Source of the DNA: Lewinellaceae bacterium
GTDB taxonomy: Bacteria; Bacteroidota; Bacteroidia; Chitinophagales; Saprospiraceae
Assembly: GCA_020636435.1 (NCBI GenBank)
Contig: JACJXX010000002.1
Location: 3,596,001-3,660,000 of the forward strand
Direction of reading: 5' to 3'
Length of the DNA stretch: 64,000 nucleotides
The position numbers were made by a program, and so were the translations under genes. The notes below the pieces were generated by a model that had not been told where the DNA came from, did no database searches, and saw only the letters and a program-made list of their open reading frames with translations. Below are positions 32,196-40,201 of this stretch, piece by piece. How positions within the stretch are numbered: position 1 is the stretch's first letter; every line of letters starts with the position of its first letter.

Positions 32196-32549
32196 TCACT
32201 GCTTGGGGATGATCTCTGTCTTTTCCCCAAAATAGGTGACAAAACGCTGCATTTCATTGGCCAGCTCTTTATTTTGAGTCGCCCGGTGGTAAGTGTCGGC
32301 GATGGCTCGCAAGGTCTGAAAAATGAAGCGGTCCATTTCGATCACCTGCATATCCTCCGTCCAAAGGTCGATCTTCAGCGTGTCTTTGGTTTCCCGGTCG
32401 AAGAAGGAAAGCATGATCGCTTTTACTTCCTGCGGGCCTTTGCCGCTGGGGTTGTCTTCGGCTTCCCAGGTTATCTTGACCGGGACATTCTTTTCGTTGA
32501 GGCCGACCGAAACTTTGATGTCTGAAGTTTTCCTGACTTCCGTACTCAT
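32196..32549 (-). CDS. gldC: Gliding motility protein GldC
   Basis: A 117-residue soluble protein matching the GldC family in length and pattern. SDIKVSVGLNEKNVPVKITWEAED is near the N-terminus, then KAIMLSFFDRETKDTLKIDLWT, and TYHRATQNKELANEMQRF. GldC is an accessory factor of the Bacteroidota gliding/type IX secretion machinery. It lies 10 bases downstream of an oxidoreductase gene on the same strand and just ahead of the SRP RNA promoter. Confidence 0.92.
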   Translation of the reverse strand: MSTEVRKTSDIKVSVGLNEKNVPVKITWEAEDNPSGKGPQEVKAIMLSFFDRETKDTLKIDLWTEDMQVIEMDRFIFQTLRAIADTYHRATQNKELANEMQRFVTYFGEKTEIIPKQ

Positions 32550-32559
32550 ATTTCCTGTT

Positions 32560-33264
32560 TTACCTTTTGGTTATCGTTTGATTGTCTTCTCCCGCCAGTT
32601 CGTGGATTTGGCCGGAGGGGTAAACATGCGTTCCTCCCTCCAGGCGCTGGGCGGCATGGATCATAGCCCGGGCAACCTGCGCCGCCTCCACCGGCCGGTA
32701 TTTTCCCAGAAGCGCTCCGCCGGTCAGGCGGTCAAGGCCCAAAGACAGCCGGCCGGCCAGTTGTTCTCCCAGGCGGCTCTCCTCCCGGCTGCCCACCAGG
32801 AAAGAAGGCTGGAAGATGTGCACCGCCCAGAAGGGCAGTTTTTTTACGGCTGCTTCCAATTCTCCTTTTACCCTGGGGTAAAAAAAGAGCGCCTCCGGGC
32901 TGGCGCCCACGGAAGAAACCAGCAGCAGTTGCCTGGCGCCCTGGCTGGCTGCCAGCCGCGCCGATTCGAAAGCATAAGTGAAATCGACCCGGAAAAAGGC
33001 CTTGCGGCTGCCCGCTTTGGCCATGGTGGTGCCCAGGCAGGAATACAGGTCGTGGCCCTTCAAAAGCCCGGCGTATTCCTCCAGGCGGTCGAAATCGATG
33101 ACGTGCTGCTCCAGTTGTGGGTGCTCCACCTCCAGCTTGCGCCGGCCAAAGCTGATGACCTTCCGGTAGGCGGGATGTTCCAGCAACTGGTGCAGGCACT
33201 GCCCGCCCACCAGGCCGGAAGCGCCGAAGAGTAGAGCCGTCTTGTGATGCTGAGTGATCTCCAA
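32560..33264 (-). CDS. NAD(P)-binding oxidoreductase, TIP30/HTATIP2-like SDR
   Basis: A 234-residue atypical short-chain dehydrogenase with TALLFGASGLVGGQCLHQLL at the N-terminus, CLGTTMAKAGS, and the later LLLVSSVGASPEALFFYPRVKGELE with a YxxxK-like arrangement (Tyr-Pro-Arg-Val-Lys). IFQPSFLVGSREESR is typical of the TIP30 group. Substrate unknown. It is likely co-transcribed with gldC (10-base gap). Confidence 0.85.
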   Translation of the reverse strand: MEITQHHKTALLFGASGLVGGQCLHQLLEHPAYRKVISFGRRKLEVEHPQLEQHVIDFDRLEEYAGLLKGHDLYSCLGTTMAKAGSRKAFFRVDFTYAFESARLAASQGARQLLLVSSVGASPEALFFYPRVKGELEAAVKKLPFWAVHIFQPSFLVGSREESRLGEQLAGRLSLGLDRLTGGALLGKYRPVEAAQVARAMIHAAQRLEGGTHVYPSGQIHELAGEDNQTITKR

Positions 33265-33280
33265 TTTGAAAAGGTTTTGG

Positions 33281-33288
33281 CAAAGGTA
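33281..33288 (-). promoter_or_regulatory. Promoter -7 element upstream of the TIP30-like gene
   Basis: TACCTTTG on the minus strand is an exact TAnnTTTG, 17 bases before the ATG. No good -33 box is visible in the GATTGGTTGAT repeats upstream. Confidence 0.45.
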
Positions 33289-33329
33289 TGATTTTGGTTG
33301 ATTGGTTGATCAATCAACTTGCCCACTCG

Positions 33330-34262
33330 CTACTTCTCCACCCGGAGTTCATAATAACTAGCCGACAGCCCGCCCCAGATTCCCAGGCCTCCTTCGACGT
33401 TGGAGTCGATGAGGGTATAACTCGAAAAAGGGCCCTGGTTGGCGGCATTGAACTCCAGGGTGTTCCAGAAATCGTAATGCTCCTTGTCCAGGGATATCCA
33501 TCTGATGGTGACGGTATCTCCGACGTTGTAGAGCCCCAGGGTCTCCAGGTCGAAATCCTGCGCGCCCCGGGGTTCGGGTTTGAACAGCGGAAATTCCACC
33601 AGTTGCCCGTCCGTGAGGCGGTCGTCAAACACGGAAGCGAAGGGGCTGATGTAACCACTGTTGTTGATGGCCACCTGGTAGCGGTAAAAATTGGCCTCCC
33701 CCGCCGGATCCGGCAAGGTGCACAGCAACTGGGCGAGGGTGTCGTTCGGGTCTCCGGGAGGGTCGCGAAACTCCAGCCCATCCAAAGGAGCGTGCCGGGG
33801 AATGCTCGTCACCGCCTGCAGGCGCTGCCCTTCCGCCTCCACTTCCAGGGTGTATACTTTGCCTTCTTCCCCCCGCATGCCGAAGCTGAAGTCGATGTAC
33901 ACGCAAAAGTTAAACCCCAGGCTATCCGGGTTGAAACCAAAAAGCACGCTGGCCAGGCGTTTTTCTTCCTCACTCAGCTCATCGAGGCAGATTTCAGTCA
34001 GCGTTGCGGTTTTTTCACCGTCCGACACCCGGACTGCGGCGTTGTGCACGAAAGTGTTTTCCAGGTCTTCGGGGCCAAACTGGCTGAAAAAGGGAACGCT
34101 GCGAGTGAGGATCACAAAGGGCGGGCTCGGCCGCTGGCCTGCTTCGATATAGCCCTCGACGACGATCTGCGGCGGAGCGTCGGCGCCGTCGGGGAGGAAT
34201 GCTTCTTCGCAGGAGGCCATCATAAAGGCGAAAAGTGCCAGCGCCGGGATGATTTTTTTCAT
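33330..34262 (-). CDS. DUF4249-family lipoprotein
   Basis: A 310-residue lipoprotein starting MKKIIPALALFAFMMASCEE, with the lipobox MASC. The block PQIVVEGYIEAGQRPSPPFVILTRSVPFFS is the DUF4249 signature. These are Bacteroidota-specific outer-membrane-associated proteins, often linked to TonB-dependent receptors, though no receptor gene is adjacent here. An upstream frame from 34325 would put 21 residues ahead of the signal peptide, so the ATG at 34262 is preferred. Confidence 0.88.
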   Translation of the reverse strand: MKKIIPALALFAFMMASCEEAFLPDGADAPPQIVVEGYIEAGQRPSPPFVILTRSVPFFSQFGPEDLENTFVHNAAVRVSDGEKTATLTEICLDELSEEEKRLASVLFGFNPDSLGFNFCVYIDFSFGMRGEEGKVYTLEVEAEGQRLQAVTSIPRHAPLDGLEFRDPPGDPNDTLAQLLCTLPDPAGEANFYRYQVAINNSGYISPFASVFDDRLTDGQLVEFPLFKPEPRGAQDFDLETLGLYNVGDTVTIRWISLDKEHYDFWNTLEFNAANQGPFSSYTLIDSNVEGGLGIWGGLSASYYELRVEK

Positions 34263-34332
34263 GGATTGTTGTTTCAGAGGGGTTGTTTTTGGGAAGTATA
34301 ACACCTGGTTGGCAAAGGGGTTCATGCCAGAC

Positions 34333-36450
34333 TCAATCGATCTTCTTGTACTTCAAGCGGATAGAATTGCCAATCACCACCACATCGGAAAAGGCCATGA
34401 ACAGGGCGCCCCACATGGGGTTGAGGAACCCCATAGCCGCTATGGGGATAGCGACAATATTGTAGGCAAACGCCCAGAATAAGTTCTGGCGGATGGTTAT
34501 TACGGTATGTCGGCTGATGCCCAGCGCTTTTTCCAGGTACTCCAGCCTGCCGTTGAGCAGGACGATCTGGGCCGACTGGATGGCTACCTGAGAAGCATTG
34601 CTCAGGGATACGCCCACCGTAGCTTTAGCCAGGGCGGGAGCGTCGTTGATCCCATCGCCGATCATGGCGGTCGGCGCTTCTCTGGACAATTCTTCCACCA
34701 CTTTAAGTTTTTGTTCCGGCAGTTGTTCGGCAAATACCCGCTCTATCCCCAATGCTGCCGCCACCGCTTCGGTTTTGGCCCGGCGGTCGCCGGAAAGGAT
34801 AACCGGGCGGATGCCCCGGGCTTTGAGGTAGTCGATGGTGGCTTTAGCTTCCGGCTTCAACTCATCGGCGATCTCTATCGTGGCCAGCAGGGCTCCGTTT
34901 TCGGTCAGGTACAAGCTTTGCCCGCCATCGGCCGGCGGGTTTTCCAGTATGCGGCTGGAGCCGATCCGGTACTCGTTGCCGGCGCTGTCGCGGGCGGCCA
35001 CCCCAACCCCTCTTTGCTCCTCCACGCTTTCCAGTTCCATCTGTACGCCATTGAGGCGCCGCTCCATTTCCCGGGCCAGCGACCGGGCGATGGGGTGAGA
35101 AGAATGTTGTTCTAGTTTGTAGATGATGGCGTTGGACCGCTGCTCTTCGCCCTGGTGGTAAGTAATGTCCTGTACCCTGAACTGCCCGGTGGTCAGCGTT
35201 CCCGTTTTGTCGAAAACGGCATTGCGGATGCGGCTGAATATTTCCAGCGTCTGGCCCCCTTTTACCAGGATGCCGTTTTGGGCCAGGCGCCCGACCCCCA
35301 CCATCACCGCCGTAGGGGTAGCCAGCCCCATGGCGCAGGGGCAGGAGATCACCAGCACGGCGATGGCGTTCATGAGCGCCTTCTGAAAAGGCAGGCCGAA
35401 ACCAAAATAGCCGACGAGCAGCGTGAGCAGGGCAATGCTCAGGACGGCCGGCACAAAGATGGCGCTGATCTTGTCGGCCAGCCGCTGAATATCAGGCTTG
35501 TCCTGCTGGGCCGTCTTCACCAGCTCGATCATTTGGCTCAGGACGGTATCCCTGCCGATGGCCGTGACTTCCATCCGAAAGTTGCCGCTCAGCAGGAGAG
35601 AAGAACCGATGACCCGCTCCCCAGCGCCTTTTTCTACAGGAATGCTTTCCCCGGTCAGCATAGACTCGTCAATGGATGCCTCTCCCTGGGTGATGACGCC
35701 GTCGAGGGGCACCTGGTCGCCTTCATTTACCTGGAGGACATTTCCTACCTGGACTTCCTCCAGCGGGAGGGTTACAACCGTCCCGGAAGCCGTTACCCGG
35801 CGGGCTTTTTTTACCTGCAATTGGGCCAGCTCTCCGATGGCCGTCGTGGTTTGTTCCACCGCTCTCTTTTCCAGCCAGTTTCCAACCAACACCAGGGTAA
35901 AAATGGTGGCGCTGGTCTCGTAAAAAATATAGTTGGCCTCCTGCATCAGGGTGCCTATCAGGCTGTAGATGAAGGCAGCTGTGCCGCCCACGAAAATGAG
36001 CACGTCCATATTGGGCACCCCGCCCTTCAGCGAACTCAGGGCGCTGCGCCCGAAATGCGCAAAACCAATGGCAAAAGGCGGCAGGCAAAAGGCCATTTGC
36101 CACCAGAAATTATCGAGCAGGGGCAGGTGAATGCCCCCCATCATGAGCAGGTGGTGAAGCAACAGCGGCAGCGTGAAAACAGCGCTGACGAGGAGCTTGC
36201 GCTCCAGCGTCCACCAGGGCTGGGCATCCGCTCCTTCTTCTTCCACCACGCTGTAACCCAGCTTGTGAATGCCTTTTTTGACCTCCTCCAGGCTTATGGG
36301 CGACTGCCCCTGCCGGTAACGGACCTCTTTGGTTTGAAAATTGACGTAAACGTCTTCTACCCCCTTTCTTTCCAAAAAGCGGTTGAGGCTGGCGGCACAG
36401 TTGTTGCAGGTCATGCCCTCTACCTTCAGCTCTACAATATCGTTGGCCAT
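34333..36450 (-). CDS. copA: Copper-translocating P-type ATPase
   Basis: A 705-residue P1B ATPase. It has one N-terminal HMA domain with GMTCNNC (Cys15, Cys18), then membrane helices. The actuator has MLTGESIPVEK, the intramembrane Cys-Pro-Cys is at 370-372 (SCPCAMGLATP), and the phosphorylated Asp414 is in DKTGTLTTG. The nucleotide-binding domain carries SSHPIA, and the hinge is AMIGDGINDAPAL. The CPC motif with helices carrying FAYN and MAFSDVVVIGNSIRL fits Cu(I) export (1B-1). It is encoded alone leftward of the lipoprotein gene, without a visible CopZ or CueR gene beside it. Confidence 0.95.
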   Translation of the reverse strand: MANDIVELKVEGMTCNNCAASLNRFLERKGVEDVYVNFQTKEVRYRQGQSPISLEEVKKGIHKLGYSVVEEEGADAQPWWTLERKLLVSAVFTLPLLLHHLLMMGGIHLPLLDNFWWQMAFCLPPFAIGFAHFGRSALSSLKGGVPNMDVLIFVGGTAAFIYSLIGTLMQEANYIFYETSATIFTLVLVGNWLEKRAVEQTTTAIGELAQLQVKKARRVTASGTVVTLPLEEVQVGNVLQVNEGDQVPLDGVITQGEASIDESMLTGESIPVEKGAGERVIGSSLLLSGNFRMEVTAIGRDTVLSQMIELVKTAQQDKPDIQRLADKISAIFVPAVLSIALLTLLVGYFGFGLPFQKALMNAIAVLVISCPCAMGLATPTAVMVGVGRLAQNGILVKGGQTLEIFSRIRNAVFDKTGTLTTGQFRVQDITYHQGEEQRSNAIIYKLEQHSSHPIARSLAREMERRLNGVQMELESVEEQRGVGVAARDSAGNEYRIGSSRILENPPADGGQSLYLTENGALLATIEIADELKPEAKATIDYLKARGIRPVILSGDRRAKTEAVAAALGIERVFAEQLPEQKLKVVEELSREAPTAMIGDGINDAPALAKATVGVSLSNASQVAIQSAQIVLLNGRLEYLEKALGISRHTVITIRQNLFWAFAYNIVAIPIAAMGFLNPMWGALFMAFSDVVVIGNSIRLKYKKID

Positions 36451-36520
36451 AATTATTTCCGGTATCTTTATTCTTTAATCTCAAATCAAATGAACAAGCA
36501 TGGTTGTTCTCCTTTTATGT

Positions 36521-36553
36521 AAATGTAGCTTGCCTTGCAAAGCAAGCACATTT
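36521..36553. promoter_or_regulatory. Hairpin in the divergent space between copA and a lipoprotein gene
   Basis: AAATGT-A-GCTTGC pairs with GCAAGC-ACATTT (one bulged A) around an 8-base loop. The position between divergent genes allows an operator or an RNA structure, but I cannot tell which. Confidence 0.4.
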
Positions 36554-36604
36554 ATCTAGGATGATACAATCTTAATAACATTCCAAATAAAAATCAGATT
36601 TGCA

Positions 36605-37399
36605 ATGAGGACACTAAGTTTATTTTTCGCCATGCTGGCGCTTCTACTGACTGCCTGCCAGGGCGGTTCTTCCAACCAGGAACAGGGCCAGCAAGAAGAA
36701 GCGGCGCCGGAGATGAAGTATACGGTGACGCCGTTTTCTCCGTCCAAATCCTATCCCAACGCCAAGATCGAGTCCATGTCGTTCAACAACGGCAAATTCG
36801 AATTCAAACTCAATGACAGCGACTACCAGCTGGGGGTTCAAACACCCGACGCCGGCCAGAAAATGTGCGCCAACTCCGCTCAGGGGCAGCACATCCACCT
36901 GATCGTAGACAAAGAGCCCTACGCCGCCAAGTACGAAGCCAGTTTTGATTACGAAATACCCGACGGCGACCACTACATCCTGGCCTTCCTCTCCCGGTCT
37001 TACCACGAGTCGATCAAAACGGAAGGCGCTCATGTTGCCGTGAAGGCGGTAATCAAAGACAACAGCATGACTGAAAGCATGCCCACGCCGGTCAACACGC
37101 CGATGCTGTTCTACAGCCGCCCCAAAGGCACTTACACCGGCAAAGCAGAAACGGAAAAAGTGATGCTCGACTTCTACCTCGTCAACGCCAAGCTTGGCGC
37201 CGAGTATAAGGTCAAAGCCGACATCAACGGCGAAGAGCACATCATCGACAGTTGGCAACCCTACTACATCGAAGGCCTGCCCATGGGCGAAAATACCATC
37301 AAGCTGACCCTCGTGGATGCGCAGGGCAATGCGGTGGACACGCCGCTCAACCCGGTAAGCCGGACGTTTACGCTGCAGGAGGACCCTGTGGAGCAATAG
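36605..37399 (+). CDS. Predicted lipoprotein, unknown
   Basis: A 264-residue lipoprotein with lipobox LTAC (Cys18), a Gln/Glu-rich linker (25-35), and a largely beta domain. Visible features are SAQGQHIHLIVDKEPYAAKY, YEIPDGDHYILAFLSRSYHES, and ADINGEEHIIDSWQPYYIEGL, which suggest repeated Ig-like or cupredoxin-like strands. Two His in QHIHL and one in DGDHY could bind metal. Divergent placement from copA hints at copper-linked function, but no CxxxC or Met-rich motif supports that strongly. A MITE remnant follows. Confidence 0.8.
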   Translation: MRTLSLFFAMLALLLTACQGGSSNQEQGQQEEAAPEMKYTVTPFSPSKSYPNAKIESMSFNNGKFEFKLNDSDYQLGVQTPDAGQKMCANSAQGQHIHLIVDKEPYAAKYEASFDYEIPDGDHYILAFLSRSYHESIKTEGAHVAVKAVIKDNSMTESMPTPVNTPMLFYSRPKGTYTGKAETEKVMLDFYLVNAKLGAEYKVKADINGEEHIIDSWQPYYIEGLPMGENTIKLTLVDAQGNAVDTPLNPVSRTFTLQEDPVEQ

Positions 37400-37412
37400 G
37401 GGGTAAGGGTAT

Positions 37413-37582
37413 AGGACTTTGGACGAACTAAGGGTGAAGTCGGAAGTGCGAAGTCGGAAGTCGGAAGTCGGAAGTGGCCTCCGAATAGGCGCCAAACGCT
37501 CATTTTACTCCGTCAGTCGCTTCGCTCGTGTCCGCTTTCCGACTTCCGCTTTCCGCTTTCCGCTTTCCGACTTCCGACTTAA
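37413..37582. mobile_element. MITE family A, copy 3 (right end lost)
   Basis: It begins GGACTTTGGACGAACTAAGG, then GAAGTCGGAAGTGCGAAG, GGCCTCCGAATAGGCGCC, TCCGTCAGTCGCTTCGCTCG and repeated CTTTCCGACTTCCG. The left side matches copy 2 and the centre matches copy 1. The terminal CGTCCAAAGTCC is absent, so the element is incomplete or decayed. Confidence 0.7.
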
Positions 37583-37655
37583 ACCCATCCCCTCAGATGG
37601 TTTCCTGGCGGAGCCGTACAGAAAAAACCTTTAGTTGTTTTTGTTTTGATGTCGT

Positions 37656-37663
37656 ACTTTTGT
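37656..37663 (+). promoter_or_regulatory. Promoter -7 element of the gamma-glutamyltransferase gene
   Basis: TACTTTTG is an exact TAnnTTTG, 28 bases before the GTG start at 37691. The expected -33 region is only a loose match (TTTAG). Its place inside the longer frame from 37646 supports the GTG start. Confidence 0.45.
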
Positions 37664-37690
37664 TGTTCTGTTCAAACTAAAACGACTACT

Positions 37691-39412
37691 GTGCCAAAAA
37701 CGAAATTCCAATTATTTCTCCTGGTTTTTTTTGTGCTGCTTCTCAATCAAAGTTGCAGAAAAGCCACGCCAGGCACTGACTATCAGGCCATTAAAACCGT
37801 GGTCGTTGATTCCGCCGCGGTCGTTTCTCCTCACCCGCTGGCTACCCGGGTGGGCATAGAGGTTTTGAAAAAGGGCGGCAATGCCGTCGACGCCGCAGTG
37901 GCGGTGCAGTTTGCGCTGGCTGTTGTCTACCCCCGGGCCGGCAACATCGGCGGCGGCGGGTTTATGGTGATCCGAACCAAAGACGGCGAGGCGGCGGCGC
38001 TCGATTACCGGGAGAAGGCGCCCATGGCGGCGTTTCGGGACATGTACCTCGACAGCCTGGGCAACGTCGTCGACGGGCTCAGCACCATGGGGCACCTGGC
38101 TGCCGGCGTGCCGGGCACAGTGGCGGGCCTGTTCGAAGCCCACCGCAAATACGGCCGCCTCCGGGATGTGAAGGAGTTGATACAGCCGGCCATCGAGTTG
38201 GCGGAAAAGGGTTTTCGAATCTCCGCCACAGAGGCCGGGCGGCTCAACGGCTTCCAGGAAAGCTTTCGCAAATACAACGAAGCCCCTAACCCTTTCCTCA
38301 AGGATTCCTTCCAGATGGGCGACCTGATGAAACAGGAAAAGCTGGCGGAAACCCTGAAGCAGATCAGGGATAAAGGCGGCGCCGGTTTCTACGACGGCCC
38401 GGTGGCAGAAGCCATTGTCGCGGAAATCCAAAGCGGGAATGGCATCATGACGCTGGAGGACCTCAAAAGCTACGAGGCCAAATGGAGAGAACCGGTTGTT
38501 GGCCAATACGATGATTATCGAATCATTTCCATGCCGCCTTCCTCCAGCGGGGGCATTGCTTTGCTTCAAATGCTGAAAATGGTGGAACCCTACCCGTTGC
38601 ATGAATATGGCTTCCACTCCACCCGCGCGGTGCACCTCATGGCCGAGGCGGAGCGCCGCGCCTACGCCGACCGCGCCGAGCACCTGGGCGACAGCGATTT
38701 CTACGATGTGCCCCGCGACTCCATGCTGTCCGATGCCTACCTGCGGGCGCGCATGGCCAGCTTCGACGCCGGGCACGCCACCGTCAGCGATTCCATACTG
38801 GCCGGCAACTTCAAGCTGCTGAAGGAGAGTTTTGAAACCACGCATACTTCCGTCGTCGACGCCGACGGCAACGCCGTGTCGGTCACCACTACCCTCAACT
38901 CCAACTACGGTTGCAAGGTTTGGGTGGATGGCGCCGGCTTTTTCCTCAACAACGAGATGGACGACTTCAGCGCCAAACCGGGCGTGCCCAACCAGTTCGG
39001 CCTGGTCGGCGCCGAGGCCAACGCCATACAGCCCGGAAAACGCATGCTCAGCTCCATGACGCCCACCATTGTAGAAAAGGACGGCGAACTCTTTATGGTG
39101 CTGGGCGCCCCGGGCGGCTCCACCATCATCACCGCCGTGTTTCAGGTATTTATCAATGTAGCCGAATTCGGCATGAGCCTGGAGGAATCCGTCAACGCCG
39201 GCCGCTTCCACCACCAGTGGCTGCCCGACGCCATCCTGATTGAGGACGGCGCCTTTCCGGACAGCACCAAACAGGCGCTGGAGGCTATGGGGCACCACTT
39301 CAACACCGTAGGCCGCATGGCAGTCATCAAGGCGATTGTGCGCCTGCCCGACGGCCGCCTGCAGGGCGTGGGCGACCCCCGGAACCCGGATGACGATGCG
39401 GGGGGGTATTAG
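37691..39412 (+). CDS. ggt: Gamma-glutamyltransferase
   Basis: A 573-residue Ntn-hydrolase that breaks glutathione and other gamma-glutamyl bonds in the periplasm. Start GTG 37691 gives MPKTKFQLFLLVFFVLLLNQSC, a lipoprotein signal with Cys22. The large subunit has ARVG-like TRVGIEVLKKGGNAVDAAVA and GNIGGGGFMVI. The autocleavage/nucleophile Thr384 is in TTHTSVVDADGNAVS, followed by the small subunit with SSMTPTIV and LGAPGGSTIITAV. The length is normal for the precursor. The stop TAG is the first codon of repeat B, which supplies a terminator. Confidence 0.94.
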   Translation: MPKTKFQLFLLVFFVLLLNQSCRKATPGTDYQAIKTVVVDSAAVVSPHPLATRVGIEVLKKGGNAVDAAVAVQFALAVVYPRAGNIGGGGFMVIRTKDGEAAALDYREKAPMAAFRDMYLDSLGNVVDGLSTMGHLAAGVPGTVAGLFEAHRKYGRLRDVKELIQPAIELAEKGFRISATEAGRLNGFQESFRKYNEAPNPFLKDSFQMGDLMKQEKLAETLKQIRDKGGAGFYDGPVAEAIVAEIQSGNGIMTLEDLKSYEAKWREPVVGQYDDYRIISMPPSSSGGIALLQMLKMVEPYPLHEYGFHSTRAVHLMAEAERRAYADRAEHLGDSDFYDVPRDSMLSDAYLRARMASFDAGHATVSDSILAGNFKLLKESFETTHTSVVDADGNAVSVTTTLNSNYGCKVWVDGAGFFLNNEMDDFSAKPGVPNQFGLVGAEANAIQPGKRMLSSMTPTIVEKDGELFMVLGAPGGSTIITAVFQVFINVAEFGMSLEESVNAGRFHHQWLPDAILIEDGAFPDSTKQALEAMGHHFNTVGRMAVIKAIVRLPDGRLQGVGDPRNPDDDAGGY

Positions 39413-39529
39413 TCCGTTAATCATTAATTTCTGCCCAAAAATGGCAGGAAATTTTTGCAAGATGGCTGGAAACCAGTATCCACGGGCTTTTAAACCGCAA
39501 AATGCAAAACTCTAAATTTCAAATGTAAA
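39413..39529 (+). repeat. Dispersed repeat B, copy 2 (uninterrupted)
   Basis: It starts directly after the TAG stop of the preceding gene with TCCGTTAATCATTAATTTCT, then the terminator hairpin, GATGGCTGGAAACCAGTATC, CCACGGGCTTTTAAACCG, and AAATTTCAAATGTAAA. It is an inverted copy of 6272-6590 without the MITE. The uninterrupted TTAATCATTAATTTC is the empty target site. Confidence 0.8.
39428..39456 (+). terminator. Intrinsic terminator within repeat B, for ggt
   Basis: TTTCTGCC and GGCAGGAAA form a stem around CAAAAAT, followed by TTTTT. Confidence 0.65.
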
Positions 39530-39539
39530 AGTAGTGTAA

Positions 39540-40136
39540 ATGGACATGAAGAGAAAACTTCTTGCACTTGCTTTCACTTGCTTTCTGGCCCTGGCTTATA
39601 CCCAGGCGCAGGGGCTAACCGACATCAACCGGCAGCGGCTGGAGAAGCAGCGCATCAGCATGCTGATACTGGGCGGCTGGGCGGTGGGCAACATCGCTCT
39701 GGGGGCTACCCTGGCCACCCAGCGGGAGGGCGAAGGCCAATATTTCCACGCCATGAACGCCGGCTGGAACCTGGTCAACCTGGGGCTGGCGGCAGCGGGC
39801 TACCTTTCCGCCGTCAAGGCCGACCCGGCGGCTTTCGGCCTGTACGCCACCATCAGCGAGCAGCACAAGCTGCAAAAAATCTTCCTGTTCAATGCCGGGC
39901 TGGATGTGGGCTACATGATGGGCGGCCTGTACCTCATGGAGCGTTCCAAAAACACAGCGAACAAACCCGAGCGGCTGAAGGGCTTCGGGAAGTCCATCCT
40001 GCTGCAGGGCGCCTTCCTCTTTGCTTTTGACCTGGGCGCCTTCCTCTGGCAGGCGCAGGGCAACGGAGATTTGCAGCCATTGCTGGAAGGGCTGAGCTTT
40101 ACGGGCAATTCAGTAGGTTGGGTGTTGCGGTTTTGA
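39540..40136 (+). CDS. Membrane protein, unknown (Bacteroidota type)
   Basis: A 198-residue protein with an N-terminal signal (LLALAFTCFLALAYTQAQG) and four further hydrophobic segments (about 40-58, 75-92, 115-133, 155-172). GGWAVGNIALG, AMNAGWNLVNLGLAAAGYL and FLFNAGLDVGYMMGGLYLMER are conserved-looking blocks. I cannot name a function. It starts 10 bases after repeat B, so that element may also hold its promoter region. The ATG at 39546 is an alternative start. Confidence 0.75.
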   Translation: MDMKRKLLALAFTCFLALAYTQAQGLTDINRQRLEKQRISMLILGGWAVGNIALGATLATQREGEGQYFHAMNAGWNLVNLGLAAAGYLSAVKADPAAFGLYATISEQHKLQKIFLFNAGLDVGYMMGGLYLMERSKNTANKPERLKGFGKSILLQGAFLFAFDLGAFLWQAQGNGDLQPLLEGLSFTGNSVGWVLRF

Positions 40137-40201
40137 GGATTTTTGATTCGAAGAGGCCGGCCACCCGTCAGGCAAGCTGAAAAGTGGCCGGTTTATGGTT
40201 G

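Noticed and set aside
32009..32257. 82-residue open frame on the minus strand
   Set aside because: Runs through the SRP RNA gene and into gldC out of frame.
37712..39460. 582-residue open frame antisense to gamma-glutamyltransferase
   Set aside because: Shadow of a confidently identified gene; His/Val/Gly-rich composition with no motifs.
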